Positions 11,933 through 23,319 of a stretch of 64,000 nucleotides of DNA are shown here, one piece after another. The notes beneath the pieces were generated by a model that saw nothing but the letters and a program-made list of their open reading frames with translations, did no database searches and was not told the DNA's origin. The position numbers and the translations under genes are program-made. How positions within the stretch are numbered: the stretch's first letter is position 1; each line of letters opens with the position of its first letter. This stretch comes from Patagioenas fasciata (Eukaryota > Chordata > Aves > Columbiformes > Columbidae): the NCBI RefSeq assembly GCF_037038585.1, contig NC_092541.1, positions 3,903,445-3,967,444 of the forward strand. The letters are read 5' to 3'.

Positions 11933-12656
11933 TCACTGTAAGAGGTCTGAGGATGCTCGAGCAGGGGGAGGATGCCGGAGGGGTTACGGGATGAATTTGC
12001 TCTCTGCATCCCACGGATTTTGTCACTGAGGCCACACAGGGTCTGGTATGAGTCCCTTCACACTTCTGTGCCTCAGTTTCCCTGTTATAAAGAACAGACA
12101 TAAGTATTTCCCACCCAGGGGAAGAAATTGTAGTACTCTGTGATTTCCTCAGGATAAACCACCGGAAAGAAAGAAAATATTTCTTTATTTTTTTTTCTTT
12201 AAAGTGAGGCATAGGCTAAAACCTCCCAGTTCTTTATTTAACCATTCAAGAAGTTCAATAATTGGATGTAAATTCCTCCAGTTTCCCTCCCATTGAGGTT
12301 TCCTACCTGCATGTCTCCTGTGCAGCCCAAACCAGAAATACCCCATTGACCCCAATAACGTGCTGGGAGCAGCAGCCGCTCCCAATATGACAGAGCGACC
12401 ACAACGAGGACCGTACCCTGCGTGGGGGGCAGGTTTTAGTCTCTGTACCAGCTCATTCATCACCAACAGCTCTGAAAACTTCCCCTTATCCAATATATGG
12501 GTGAGAAACAGCCCCCCAGATTTATGCAATGGGAAAACTGGCAGCTCCTGACTTTAAAGATGTTTTTGGAAAGGGCTGATGCCCTGCAAGGAGTAGATCT
12601 GTGTGTCCCCACCATGGGTCTGTCCGATTTATCTGCTGGGTGCTTTAATGGGAGCT

Positions 12657-12662
12657 AATAAA
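12657..12662 (+). terminator. Candidate CRHR1 poly(A) signal AATAAA
   Basis: This is the first canonical hexamer seen after the CRHR1 stop codon. A T/GT-rich stretch (TTTCTTATTGTCCGT) follows about 40 bases later, as expected for a cleavage region. Its use is not proven. Confidence 0.4.
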
Positions 12663-14593
12663 GATCTGCTGCCTACAGAGAAGGGGAAATGCCCCAGGGA
12701 GCTTTCTTATTGTCCGTACAAGTGATGTTACCGAAAAGTGATGCGTTACATGTTCAATTCGGATTTTTCTAGAGTGGGGTCATTTTTTGGGGGGCAGAAA
12801 AGAAGATGGAAATTGAAAAACCAAAGAAAGAAACCCAAACAGAAGCATCTGTGTTTGCATCACTGGTTTTTTTTTCTTCTCTTGGTGGTCTGCTCGGAAT
12901 GACCTGATTTTGCTTTCCGGAGAGGTGTGTGTATTCTTAGCCTTGGTTGATTAAAATTATCTCAATTCCTCACACAAGGACTTTGGGGACATGTTTATCT
13001 TTTGGAGAAGACAACCCCACTTTCCCTCAGGTTCAGCATCCCAGGGGCAGCTGGTGGCTTTTTATCTTTGTGTGTCCCAACTCCACATACCCACAGCACA
13101 AAGGTGGGATACAGGCTCTCCATGATGGTATCAACTCCATCTCATTTAATGGAGGTGAAGAACACCCCGTGTGGGTCTCCCACATGAGTACCATCAGCAT
13201 TAGAGAAACTCCTCTGAGTTTTTCCTGATGTTCCCTCTCACCAGCTGAGTTGAGCCAGAATAAAAACATGATGTGCTTCACAGCAGGAGGGAGGGCCAAT
13301 TAAACCCGAATTTCATTTCATATATCAATGTTTACGAGTGAAATTCAGACACAAACATCTCTTTCTGGTCAAGCTCTTCCGCTGCAGAATTAATTTGTTC
13401 ATCACGCAGAGCCTTGGAGAGCACTGTAATTTGGTAAGCACCGTGCACATAAATAATAATTACAGGTTCCTGCTGATTACATGATTGTATTTAAAGTTAT
13501 CAAGTAATTCCGAGATTAATGACCTGCCAATCCTGTGCTCTTCACAAGGTTGTAGCCTCTTGAGATAATCTTGCATTAACCCTTGGTGTTATCCCAGCAC
13601 CTCTTGGGGTTGGGAGAGGCAAAGGGGGACCTGAGGTTGGGACCTCGTGGTGCTCCGGGACATCCCAGGCTGGTAGAATCACATGAGCCTCTCCAGCACA
13701 CAGACATGGAATTTAATTCAGCTTTTTCATTTGATTAACATGCGAAACCTGCAACGGAGGTTGCCAGGACCTCCCAATTCCTGCTCCATCACCATGGGCA
13801 TTATGCACTGTCCATCAGTCAGAAGGGGTATAGTTTGTATTTAAAACCGAGCTGGACTATCATTCTCCTTCCTCCACCCTGGCTCAGACACCATATTTCT
13901 GGCTGGTTTTCCACAGCTTTGGGCCATTCCTGGATGTTTAACCCTCTCTGTACCTCCCCAGACTGGTGTCAGTCCTGGGAGGGGCGGGAGGAGGGTAGGG
14001 AGACGAAATCTTGTGGCAGTTTAGAGCCCAATGGGTTCATTTGTGGCTCTCAGCACCGTCTGCCCCAAGGTGCCTCTCACCTGTGCTGTGTTGTCCTTCC
14101 AGTGCTGCCAAACCCCCAAATAAATATTTCATCCTTTAATTCCGCTGCCCTCTCCCTCGCTGCTCTCTCCCCTGCACGAGCCTCCCGCTGACGTTTGTCA
14201 CCGCACTCACAGCTAAACGCCTTTCAAAAGCACGGGGTGGCAAGGGACAGGCGGCTCTCTGCCACCCTCATGAAATTTTCAAAGGGCTGTATTTTTCCAG
14301 TTTGGAGGAAAATTAAAAATCTGAGCTGCAAGTGTGGCCGTGCTGGAGGCAGCAGAGATGCGTGCATCACACCACGTGCTGGAGATGGTTATATGCAAGG
14401 AAGAGCGATGGCTCGGTTCCACGACCGAGAGTCACTTGTTTTTAGGCTATTCCAATCTGCCACTGAGCCTCCCGGTAGTAGGGGAAGCTGAGGCATGGAT
14501 TTGCAGTGTATTGTACAAGGAAATGCTGGGCTTTGCCTGCTCACCTCTGCTGCAGAGCATCCTCCAGCCCCTGTTATCTGAGTCTGAGACCTG

Positions 14594-14666
14594 CCGTCAG
14601 GTTGGACGGGATGAGCTTTGAAAGTCCCTTCCAACCCAAACTATTCTGTGATTCTATGATTTTAGG
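14594..14666 (+). mobile_element. CR1 3'-end remnant
   Basis: GGTTGGACGGGATGAGCTTT, then AAGTCCCTTCCAACCC and a TTCTGTGATTCTATGATTTT tail. Only the extreme 3' end of the element is present. Confidence 0.78.
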
Positions 14667-14940
14667 ACCCCAATGGACACTATCAGCACACTTCATCATG
14701 GGTGCTCTGGATACACAGAGACCCTCTGCTTGTAGGTGCTCTTGGGAGTGCGCAAACAGCTAAATCCATCTCATAGCAATGCAACATCCCCAGGAAGACT
14801 CCGGTGAGGCATGAGGGAGCTATTCCTGCTGGGGGGTAGGAGCAGATGCGACCCCAGGGACACCAAAATTGCCATCGGGATGCTCTGGGAATGACCACGC
14901 TTCGCCAAGACAGACAGCTCTGCTCAGAGCGCGGTGTCAC

Positions 14941-15040
14941 TGTTGGGTAATTAGCTCCCGCTTATATCCGTTAGGTGTGCGATTAGTCTCCTATTAATGC
15001 AATTAGCGCTGTGGTGTTAGCGTGTGTAATTGGCACAGAA
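14941..15040. promoter_or_regulatory. Cluster of homeodomain-type core motifs (candidate regulatory element)
   Basis: Within about 90 bases there are TAATTAGC (14948-14955), ATTAATGC (14993-15000), AATTAGCG (15001-15008) and TAATTG (15027-15032). The flanks are GC-richer and non-repetitive. This is motif evidence only; conservation is not known. Confidence 0.25.
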
Positions 15041-15292
15041 GGCAGCTGCAGCTCAGCTGCTGAGTGCTGCACAACAGCTATTTTGGGGTTTATCTGAGCA
15101 CGGTGAGAAGCGACAGCTGGTGGTCACCTCTCAGAGAGCAGGACGGGTTGGTTTTTGTGTGCACCCGCACGTGCTCCTTGCTTCAGCTGCAAAGCAAAGC
15201 AATTTTCTACCCTCCGTCCTTGCTGCAACCCCCCAGAGCAGCTTAGGGGAGCTGATGAGAGGTGTTCCAGCCCCCCCGGATTATTTGGGGTT

Positions 15293-15490
15293 GGGGACCT
15301 TAAAGCTCCCCCAGTGCCACCCCTGCCATGAGCAGGGACATCTTCACCAGCTCAGGTTGCTCAGAGCCCCGTCCAGCCTGGCCTGGGATGTCTCCAGGGA
15401 TGGTTCATCCACCACCTCTCTGGCCAACCTGGGCCAGGCTCTCACCACCCTCAGGGACAACAATTCCTGCCTCACGTCTCCCCAGAGCCA
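15293..15490 (-). mobile_element. CR1 fragment, reverse orientation, lacking its 3' tail
   Basis: Carries the block CCACCCCTGCCATGAGCAGG through CCTCAGGGACAACAATTCCT that recurs in the reverse-oriented CR1 copies here. The expected AGAATCACAGAAT tail on the left side is missing, so this copy is truncated at both ends. Confidence 0.85.
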
Positions 15491-16504
15491 GGGTCCATCC
15501 TTTTAGGGGGTTACAGGACCAGATCTGCCCTTGGCTGAACGCAGGTCCTGGCTCAAAACCTTCTATTCCCCCCGGGCTGTGCGGACGTCAGAGGTGATGG
15601 TCCATCTGTTTGCTGTGCCAGGGGGGTGAGGATGGACAGGGAGAGGAATCACACATCTACCCACCCCCAGCCATTCCCTGGCCACCAGCCCATCTTGGCA
15701 GGTTGTCAACCCGCGTCAAGGCTTGGCTTTTGGTGAGACAGTCTGACAAAATACCCTGTTCACCTGCTGCACCGCGGTGCAGACAGCAGACACCGTTGGC
15801 TTTTCGGGATGTCAAGGACACGGAAGGAGAAGGGCAACGCAGGATGGGGACGGGCTGCGGAGGGTCCATCTCCATTCCACTCCATCCTCCTGGTCGCTAA
15901 TGTGAAATCCGCAGCTCTTTACTGGAAAACCAACAAACCTTCTCCAGACAGCATGGTTTTGATTAATAGCTGAGCAGACAAAGCTGCGGCAAAGAGAAGG
16001 TCCCTGCCAAGCCTTTGCTCCAGCGAGGATGTTTGGCTTTGGGAAAGCTCCTGGCAGTCTTGATTAACAGCCTCTTCATCTGTTCACACCGGTGATAAGC
16101 CATGGGAGCTCTGAGCTGTTTCAGCTCTGTAATCAAGAGTGTTTGAAAGAAGAAATTTTCTCCTCTCACAACCCGGATAATTCTCATTTAATTGCTGCCC
16201 ATTTTGCATAGATTTTCCTCGATTTCTACGGCACTGGCTCTGCACTTGCTCCTCTCCAGTGGTGCTTGACTCGCGTCTTGTTTTGCCAGACTGGGATTTG
16301 AGATGCTTCGAGTTATGTCAGGGCCTTCAAATCTCTCCACGCAATTTCAGCGTAATGTGCCTGAAATGCAGCTTTCATCGGAGGAAACCCCTGGGGACTG
16401 GGCTAGGCTTTGTTCCTTGCTATCACAGAGCACACGGGGTACTGATTTTGGAAAAAGAAATAGAAAAGCATGGGAATTACAGGTGAGAAATTGTAGGGGC
16501 AGGA

Positions 16505-16600
16505 ATCACACCTTGAAAAGAAAAGAAAATACACAATAAAAACCACACAAGAAACAAACAAAACCCAAACCAACCAGAATTTAGCATTTAAGCAAAAAAC
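16505..16600. repeat. A/AC-rich low-complexity stretch
   Basis: Runs of AAAAGAAAAGAAAATAC, ACAAGAAACAAACAAAACCC and similar. There is no clear repeat unit and no open frame. Confidence 0.6.
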
Positions 16601-18329
16601 TTGCCTCCAGAGGATGAAAGAGGTGGATGAAGCATTTGTAGGCTGATCTGGATTAAAATACGTTGGCTTGGCTCATCTTCAGGGTGGTTTTGTGTGCAAG
16701 GGCTAACACCAAGGAGGGAAGAGCTTAAACACCTCCCTGCCACTGAAATGCAGCACCTAATGAGAGTTTTGTTAATGAGCTGGGGACAAGCATCCAGGTG
16801 GACTCAATCATGCTGGGAGCACCTGATGTTGCTCTGGGAGGTGGTGGGAATGCACTTATATCTGATTTATAATGCATGAGCTGGGTCTAAACCACTCTGA
16901 GGACATAGATTAGAAGTGCTGGACCCTACCTGGTGATCCCAGCTATCCCTGGAGATACCGAGGGTGAGTGGGAAAAAGCACCTGGTGGTATTTCCCAATG
17001 GTCACAACAAGGACCCAGCAGCACCAGTGCAGCTGGGAGGGGATGTAGCAGGTAATTCAAGGCTGTACCTGCATAGGACACGTCAACATGAGTTGGATAC
17101 TGCCCCAAAACCATGGTCATGGGCTGCTCTTGACTAGGCTGGGTGGTATCCAGACCCCGTTCTAGCAGGACATGTTGGCGACAAGCTGTGGTGGCCCAGC
17201 TCATCTCCCTGTTGCTGTGTGTGAGTTCGCTTGGTTTCAGCTTGCTGGTGTTTCATTGCTGGTAATCGGATGAGTTTCCCTTAGCACCACCTGGTACAAA
17301 GGCAGCAGCCAGAAAGATCCCTGTGGAACGAGCCATTCCCCATCGTACACAAAAAAAAAAGGGCTATTTTATCTGCTTAGTAAATCTGTGGTCTCTAAGC
17401 ACATCTTAACCATATAATTGCATTAAAATAGAGCTCCCATTAGCCATCCAAATAATTTTCATTAGAATCATAAGCATTTCTATTACCACAGTGTTTGGTT
17501 AGCGATGCAGTGCAGGTCAAACTTCGATAAGGATGGAAGCATTCTAGCCTATAACACAAAGCTTTCCCTGAATATCTCATCTTGTTTTTTCCTTTCTAAT
17601 CGGCAAGTACAGTCACAGTGCTTTTTCCTGGCTTGTACTGAGATCCTACTGCTGTGTTTGCAGCATATTTCAGATACCTGTGCTCCTCAGGCTGAGGTTT
17701 CCTTACTTGTGTTCCTCCAGGTCCCCGGCTCCTGCTGCACCAGCAACTCTGCAATCAGGAACGCTGCAAGCGCTTATCCCAGGACTCCCCTTTTTATCCC
17801 ATATTTCACACACCCACAAGCTCCTCTGGAACCTTCAGCTTTTGGGGCACTCCAACCACCCCATTGAAGTCATGTTCCTGCAAGAAGGACCCCATCCAGC
17901 CTCCAAGACCTCACCCAGCATCCCTGGAGCTGCACGCACAGGACAGGAGACCCTCCTGGCAACACAGCTGGATCATCTGCTCTTCTGAAGGCTGGTTTCA
18001 CCCCAAGCAAAGCCAAAGCTCTTGTGGAAGCAGGGAGATGCTAATAGTCTCTGGCAGCCAGACACAATCCTTTGGGACCAAGCCACGAGCCCTGACAACT
18101 TGTGATCAGAGCTTGGCCACACTCAGCAGACAAACCCCAAAGTCTTTGTGCTGTCTGAGCTGGGACAGCCATGTCACCAACACCGTGTGCTGGAATGGCC
18201 AGGTGAGGACCAGTTCTTTGTGATTTGTGTCAGTGCAAAAAGGGGGAGGCAGTGCATGAAGCAGCCAGGGACCACAAGAGGAGATGGACCTCTGGATCTC
18301 AGCCCTTGCCACCAGCATTGCTGGGGCAT

Positions 18330-18690
18330 TCATAGAATTATAGAATAGACTCATCCAGTGCCACCCCTGCCATGACAGGGACATCTTCACCAGCTCAGGT
18401 TGCTCAGAGCCCCGTCCAGCCTGGCCTGGGATGTCTCCAGGGATGGTTCAGCCACCACCTCTCTGGCCAACCTGGGCCAGGCTCTCACCACCCTCAGGGC
18501 CAACAATTCCTTCTTCATGCCCAGCCTGAATCTCCCTCCTTTAGTTTAAAGCCATCACCCCTTGTCCTGTCATAACAGACCCTGCTAAAAAGTCTGTCCT
18601 CCTGTCTTGCCCTTGTCCCAGGCCACCAGCTCCCCGGGCAGGACTGTGGGCAGCAGGTCCACCCTGGGGACACCCTGTATGTGTGACAAG
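18330..18690 (-). mobile_element. CR1 fragment, reverse orientation
   Basis: Starts with the degraded reverse tail CATAGAATTATAGAATAG, then the standard block CCACCCCTGCCATGACAGGG through GCTCTCACCACCCTCAGGG. It continues into upstream CR1 sequence as far as about CACCCTGGGGACACC. It is longer than the other copies of this group in the window. Confidence 0.88.
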
Positions 18691-21600
18691 AGGGTAGGAA
18701 ATGGGTTATTCCTGCCTGGAAGGAGCAAACTGGAGCTGGGGAAAGCACTGACCCAGCTCAGGGGCTGTTTGGGTGCTCTGAGGCTGGGTTTTACACCACG
18801 TTCTCATTCCTGATGTCTGTCCCTGTGCTTCACAGTGACTCGCTAATACCCATCCCTCCGGTTCTCTGCCTCCAGCGCATGAAAACTGAGCTGGAAACTT
18901 CACATGGCCCCAACCATGGCTCCTCTTTCTGGGGAGCATCACAGCCCAGTGCTAAGCAAGCGGTGAGCAGGACCGTCACACAGGCTCCTTCCCCATGTGC
19001 TCTGTGCCCTTCTCCCCCTTGCTGGAGGGTAATTAATGCCTCTTGCCTTGATGGTGTGATAAATAAGCAGCAGTAACATCTCTGCAGCAGCACAGCATGG
19101 GAGTGGGAAGCATCTGGGTGTCAGGATGCCCGGCTTGGAAATCCAGCCTCAAGTGACTGAGTCACCCTCTCAAGGTTTGGGATGAGTTTAAGCATGTTTA
19201 ACCACCCGTAGCACTGCACTAACGAGGGGCAGGTCACTCAGGGGACGCTTGTTGCTTGTTTAGGTGCCGTTATCAGCCCACCAAAGCAATGCTGTTCTCC
19301 AAAGACCCTCAACTCTGCCCCTGGGATGCTGTGCAGGAACCAAAGCGTTCAAGAAACTAAAACATGTTTGGGAAGGAGGAAAAATACTGGATTTAGAGGA
19401 AACATTTTCAGATAACTGGAGAGCCTGCTTAGCAGACAGGTTAAAATCCACTGGAGCTGTTGGACCAAGGCAAAGATGCACCAAGGAAGAGACTGAACAA
19501 GGTTCTTCCCAAGGCAATTAAGGTCAGGATGCATCCTGGCAAACCACAAGCAGGAGCAACACAATCACCTGGGCTGTTGAAACGGCGCAGGTGGCTTCTC
19601 CATCAAACACATATTGTTCTTTGCCACCTTCCTGCCGCGAGCAGCTCTGCGGGTGCCGCAGCAAGCCGAGCGTGCCAGTGCCGCCCGCCGCAACCGCTCC
19701 CGTGCTGCAGAGGAATTGCAGAGAAAACCCCGTCTGGGCTCTCACCGCGTTCGGAGAGGGTGATTGCACGGCGTGAGAGGAATCCTAATGGGATGGCAGG
19801 CAGCTGCAGCAGCGTTTGTCATCTCAGCTGTCCCTGCCAGGCAGCACAGCGGCCCTGAAGGCACCTGGGACACGGCAGGAAGGGGTGCAGGCAGCGCTTT
19901 TGGGACATAACTGACACAGACAGCGTCTTTTTTTTCCAACACCGTGCTCTGTGCAGTAACAGGGTAGTGGGTTGTTTAAAACAAGCAGAGATGACGGTCC
20001 GTGTGCTGCCCGCGTTGATCTGGTGAACTTGGCCACCAAATCGCATTCTGGAGCTGCACATTTGCACAAGTCAAACCAGGGCTGGGATTTGGAAGCTCAA
20101 GTCAAGCACTTATCTCTCCCACCTCTCCCAGCACTGACTTTGTTTTAGGGTTAGGAATTGCTCAGTGAGTGAAAGCAGCAACCTATATACATATATATTT
20201 TTAAAAGGCTTTGGAAGCAAATTTCCACCCAAACCAGCATCCCAGGAGACCTCTACATCATGCAATTTTGAAATATCGCAACAAGATATTTCAAGCTTGA
20301 AGGAGAGAGAAGTCATTCTGGGTTTTAGGGGAGCCTGACAAATTCCACCAGAAGCCCTATACACCCTGGTGTGTGCCAACACTGCTCCTAACACAAAATA
20401 CTTTTGTCTGAATTCATATTTCCAGTCCCGAACAGACATTTTCCAGCGGGTACAGACCTGGGCAGACCGGCTGCGTTTTCCTCTCGGTGGAACGTTATTT
20501 TCCCACCCAGTTCAACCGTAGCGGCAGCACCGCGCTGCCGACCTCTCTCTGAAGAAGGGGCTGCATTTCATTAACCAGGGCAAAGCAAGCAGCTTGCAAA
20601 GGAAAATCAATACTTGTCATCTCTATTTACGTATGAGCTTTTATTAATGTGGACTTTGGAGTTTGGCTGATATTCTCTGTATCTGTCCCCGATACCCGCT
20701 GCTCCGTGTGCTCTCCCTGCTCCAGCCAATAGCCTTTCCTCTTACCAAAGAAATGCACTTTAAAAAGCATCTGCACTGCTCATTTTACCCAAAGGAGCGG
20801 GATTTTTTTCAACAGTTCAATAATAACCATGTACAATGTAAATGAATATAATATCCTTTGATGCCCTGGCCAGGCTGATGATTTCTCTCTGTTTTGTTCA
20901 TCATCTCTTTCCTACAACAAAGAGAAAAAATTAGTCAGGGCTCATCAAACGCTCTTGGTCTTTCTTGAGAAACATTTGGGGACTGATTACTGTTTTCTTC
21001 TTTAATAAAGTATTTATTTCTTTCTTGTTTCCCTTTCTCACTGGAAGATCAAAACCCCAAGCATTATTTTATTGGCAAAGCTTTCAGTTGCTGAAAACCT
21101 AAGACGTTTTGGCCTGGAAACAAAATCACACAAGTCTTTCCAAGGAATATTTTAAAACCTCGAAACTCTTCTTAGTTTTGGAGGTTTTCAGTTAAGATTT
21201 ATTTTTAACAAGTCCTGGAGCAGATGTGGTCTGGGAGGGCATTGTGCATCCATCACCTCTGCCTACAGGGTGCATCTTCTACCGCGCTCACAGCTGTGGC
21301 AGGACAGGAACTTCTGGGAGGGGAGAATTTCTGGGCATCTATAGATATAGGCATTTAAAATCCATACGGAAGCTGTGGTGGGAAGCAGACAGGGATGCCT
21401 TTGCCACCAGGACAGGGTTTGGGGTGTTGAACCCTTGCATGATGGTCCAGAGCCATCCCCTGGTCCATGTGAAGAGGTGTCAGAGCCCAGCACCTGAAGG
21501 CATGTGCGGTTTTAAACAATCGCTCAAAAATACCTTCCTACAGATGAACTACTTCGAAAGAATCACATGTGCAGGTGTTCGACTCCAAACAGCTGCTTTG

Positions 21601-22482
21601 GCTTATTTCCCAACATTCTGGGAACTTCAGCGGGAACTGATTTCAAAGCTGTGGGATTTGCCTCTGAAAAGGGCTCCGGTTCCCAGTGCTCTGCTCCAAA
21701 ATCAACTGAATGCTTCTGAAAACCTTCCTCTTCTCCTTACTCAGTAAGAATTTGCTGGTTGGAGCTTGGATCACCTACCAACCCTGTCAATCGCCTTATC
21801 TGTCGCCCCCAGGGCTTTCCAGTCCCCTTTTCCTCTGCATGGGGAGCAGTTTGTCTGCTCTGCTTAAGGCTTCATCCATAGGCTCAACTCTCCTTTACCC
21901 AAAACAACATTAGCAGTGGGAAGCAGCACTGAAATGAGAGCTGTCTTTGCTCAAAAACCTCTCAAAACTGCGCCTGGGTCCAAAAACCAGAGTCAGCCCT
22001 GGTCAGGCTCAGACAGCCGGTGCTCCTGCTCCGTGCTGGCTGCCTCCAGTGATCGCAGCCAGAGGGAATTTGCTGCAGGTCTGAATTAAGTATTTTGTTA
22101 ACACAGCTAATCTCAGCTAAATCCCTGCCTAGCCTGGCTCCTACCCAATTTTATTGCCTTGCAGGCTAATTGACACGAGCCATCGCTGTCTGCTTCAGCA
22201 AATGGATCCTGCTCAGCTGCCGCCAAGGGATGGGCACAGAAGTGGCCAAGAGGGACCAGGGTTCAGCTATTTCTTCTGATAGAAAACCAGAGTTTTCTAA
22301 AATAGGAACACTCTAGTCTCTGGTGTCAAAGCCCAGGCTTGCGTAAAGGTTAGGCCCAGTCTTTAATAATAGCTGTGCCACAGCTTGTCGATGCTGGGGA
22401 GATCAGGAGAGTACTTGGTGTCCCCAAGAGCTTGTGGCAAGGTGACCCAGCCACATCTGCCAGAGTATAAGGGGGACCAGAT

Positions 22483-22645
22483 CGCAGAATCACAGAATGG
22501 TTTGGGTTAGAAGGGACCTTCAAACCTCATCTAGTCCAACCCCCCTGCCGTGAGCAGGGACACCGTCATGGCTGAGCCGCCCGCTCAGCCCCAGGGCCAA
22601 GTTCGAGCTGCCCATGTGGCTGTGGGAGTTGTGGTAACCTGGGTT
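22483..22645 (-). mobile_element. CR1 fragment, reverse orientation
   Basis: CAGAATCACAGAATGGTTTG is the reverse complement of the CR1 3' tail. It is followed by GTCCAACCCCCCTGCCGTGA and a diverged body ending near AAGTTCGAGCTGCC. The body differs from the main reverse group, suggesting another subfamily. Confidence 0.8.
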
Positions 22646-23111
22646 TGCTGGAGGAAGGTGATGCAGGAGCATCTCTGATGGCAACGGAGACACTCGCAGA
22701 TGACAACAGCATCACCTTCCCTGTGTCAATAGGCCCTCAGGCACTGGGGTAATAACTCAGACTGACACGATCAATCTTTCTTCTCTTGCTGGAAATGGGG
22801 AGGAGCAGGAACAGAAAGATCCTGAGCCTGTGTTTGACATCAATCAAATATGCATGGAAATAGTTTGGTGGCAGTAACAAAGCAGCAGGGAGGAGGGGAG
22901 CAGGGAGATGCTCATGAATCACAAGTCAAGAATGAGAGAGGGGTGATGGGCTGTGCAGCTGAAAGAAGCGGCCTGAAACCTGCTCCCCGCTCAGCCCTGG
23001 AGCCATGTAGAGGACTGGCGACCCATGGAGTCCGTACATCCTGCCCAGAGTTGCTCTACCACCCAAAACATGACTGCTGCCCAAGCAGGGTGAGATGCCT
23101 GGAGGTGGACA

Positions 23112-23317
23112 CAATTTTTTACAATAAGGGTGGTGAGAGCCTGGCCCAGGTTGGCCAGAGAGGTGGTGGCTGAACCATCCCTGGAGACATCCCAGGCCAG
23201 GCTGGACGGGGCTCTGAGCAACCTGAGCTGGTGAAGATGTCCCTGCTCATGGCAGGGGGGGCACTGGGGGAGCTGGGAAGGTCCCTTCAACACAAACTAT
23301 TCTGTGATTCTATGCTA
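23112..23317 (+). mobile_element. CR1 3'-end fragment
   Basis: GTGAGAGCCTGGCCCAGGTT through GAGCAACCTGAGCTGGTGAA, ending AACTATTCTGTGATTCTATG. It belongs to the same subfamily as the reverse copies at 15293, 18330, 46216 and 56694, in the opposite orientation. Confidence 0.9.
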
Positions 23318-23319
23318 AC

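Larger units (their letters stand above)
10638..12680 (+). other. CRHR1 3' untranslated region (probable)
   Basis: No AATAAA or ATTAAA was seen on the + strand between the stop codon and 12657, so the transcript may run about 2 kb past the stop. The stretch has no coding frame I recognise. It carries the 3' end of an old CR1 near 11870-11932. The 3' border is inferred only from the poly(A) signal. Confidence 0.45.
12681..22480. other. Intergenic region without supported gene
   Basis: Apart from the CR1 fragments and low-complexity stretch listed separately, I see no gene. The open frames are short, have no recognisable domains and do not chain into spliced exons with a common phase. The part from about 13300 to 13540 is AT-rich with TAATTA-type motifs. 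The part from 19600 to 19900 is GC-richer. Confidence 0.6.
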
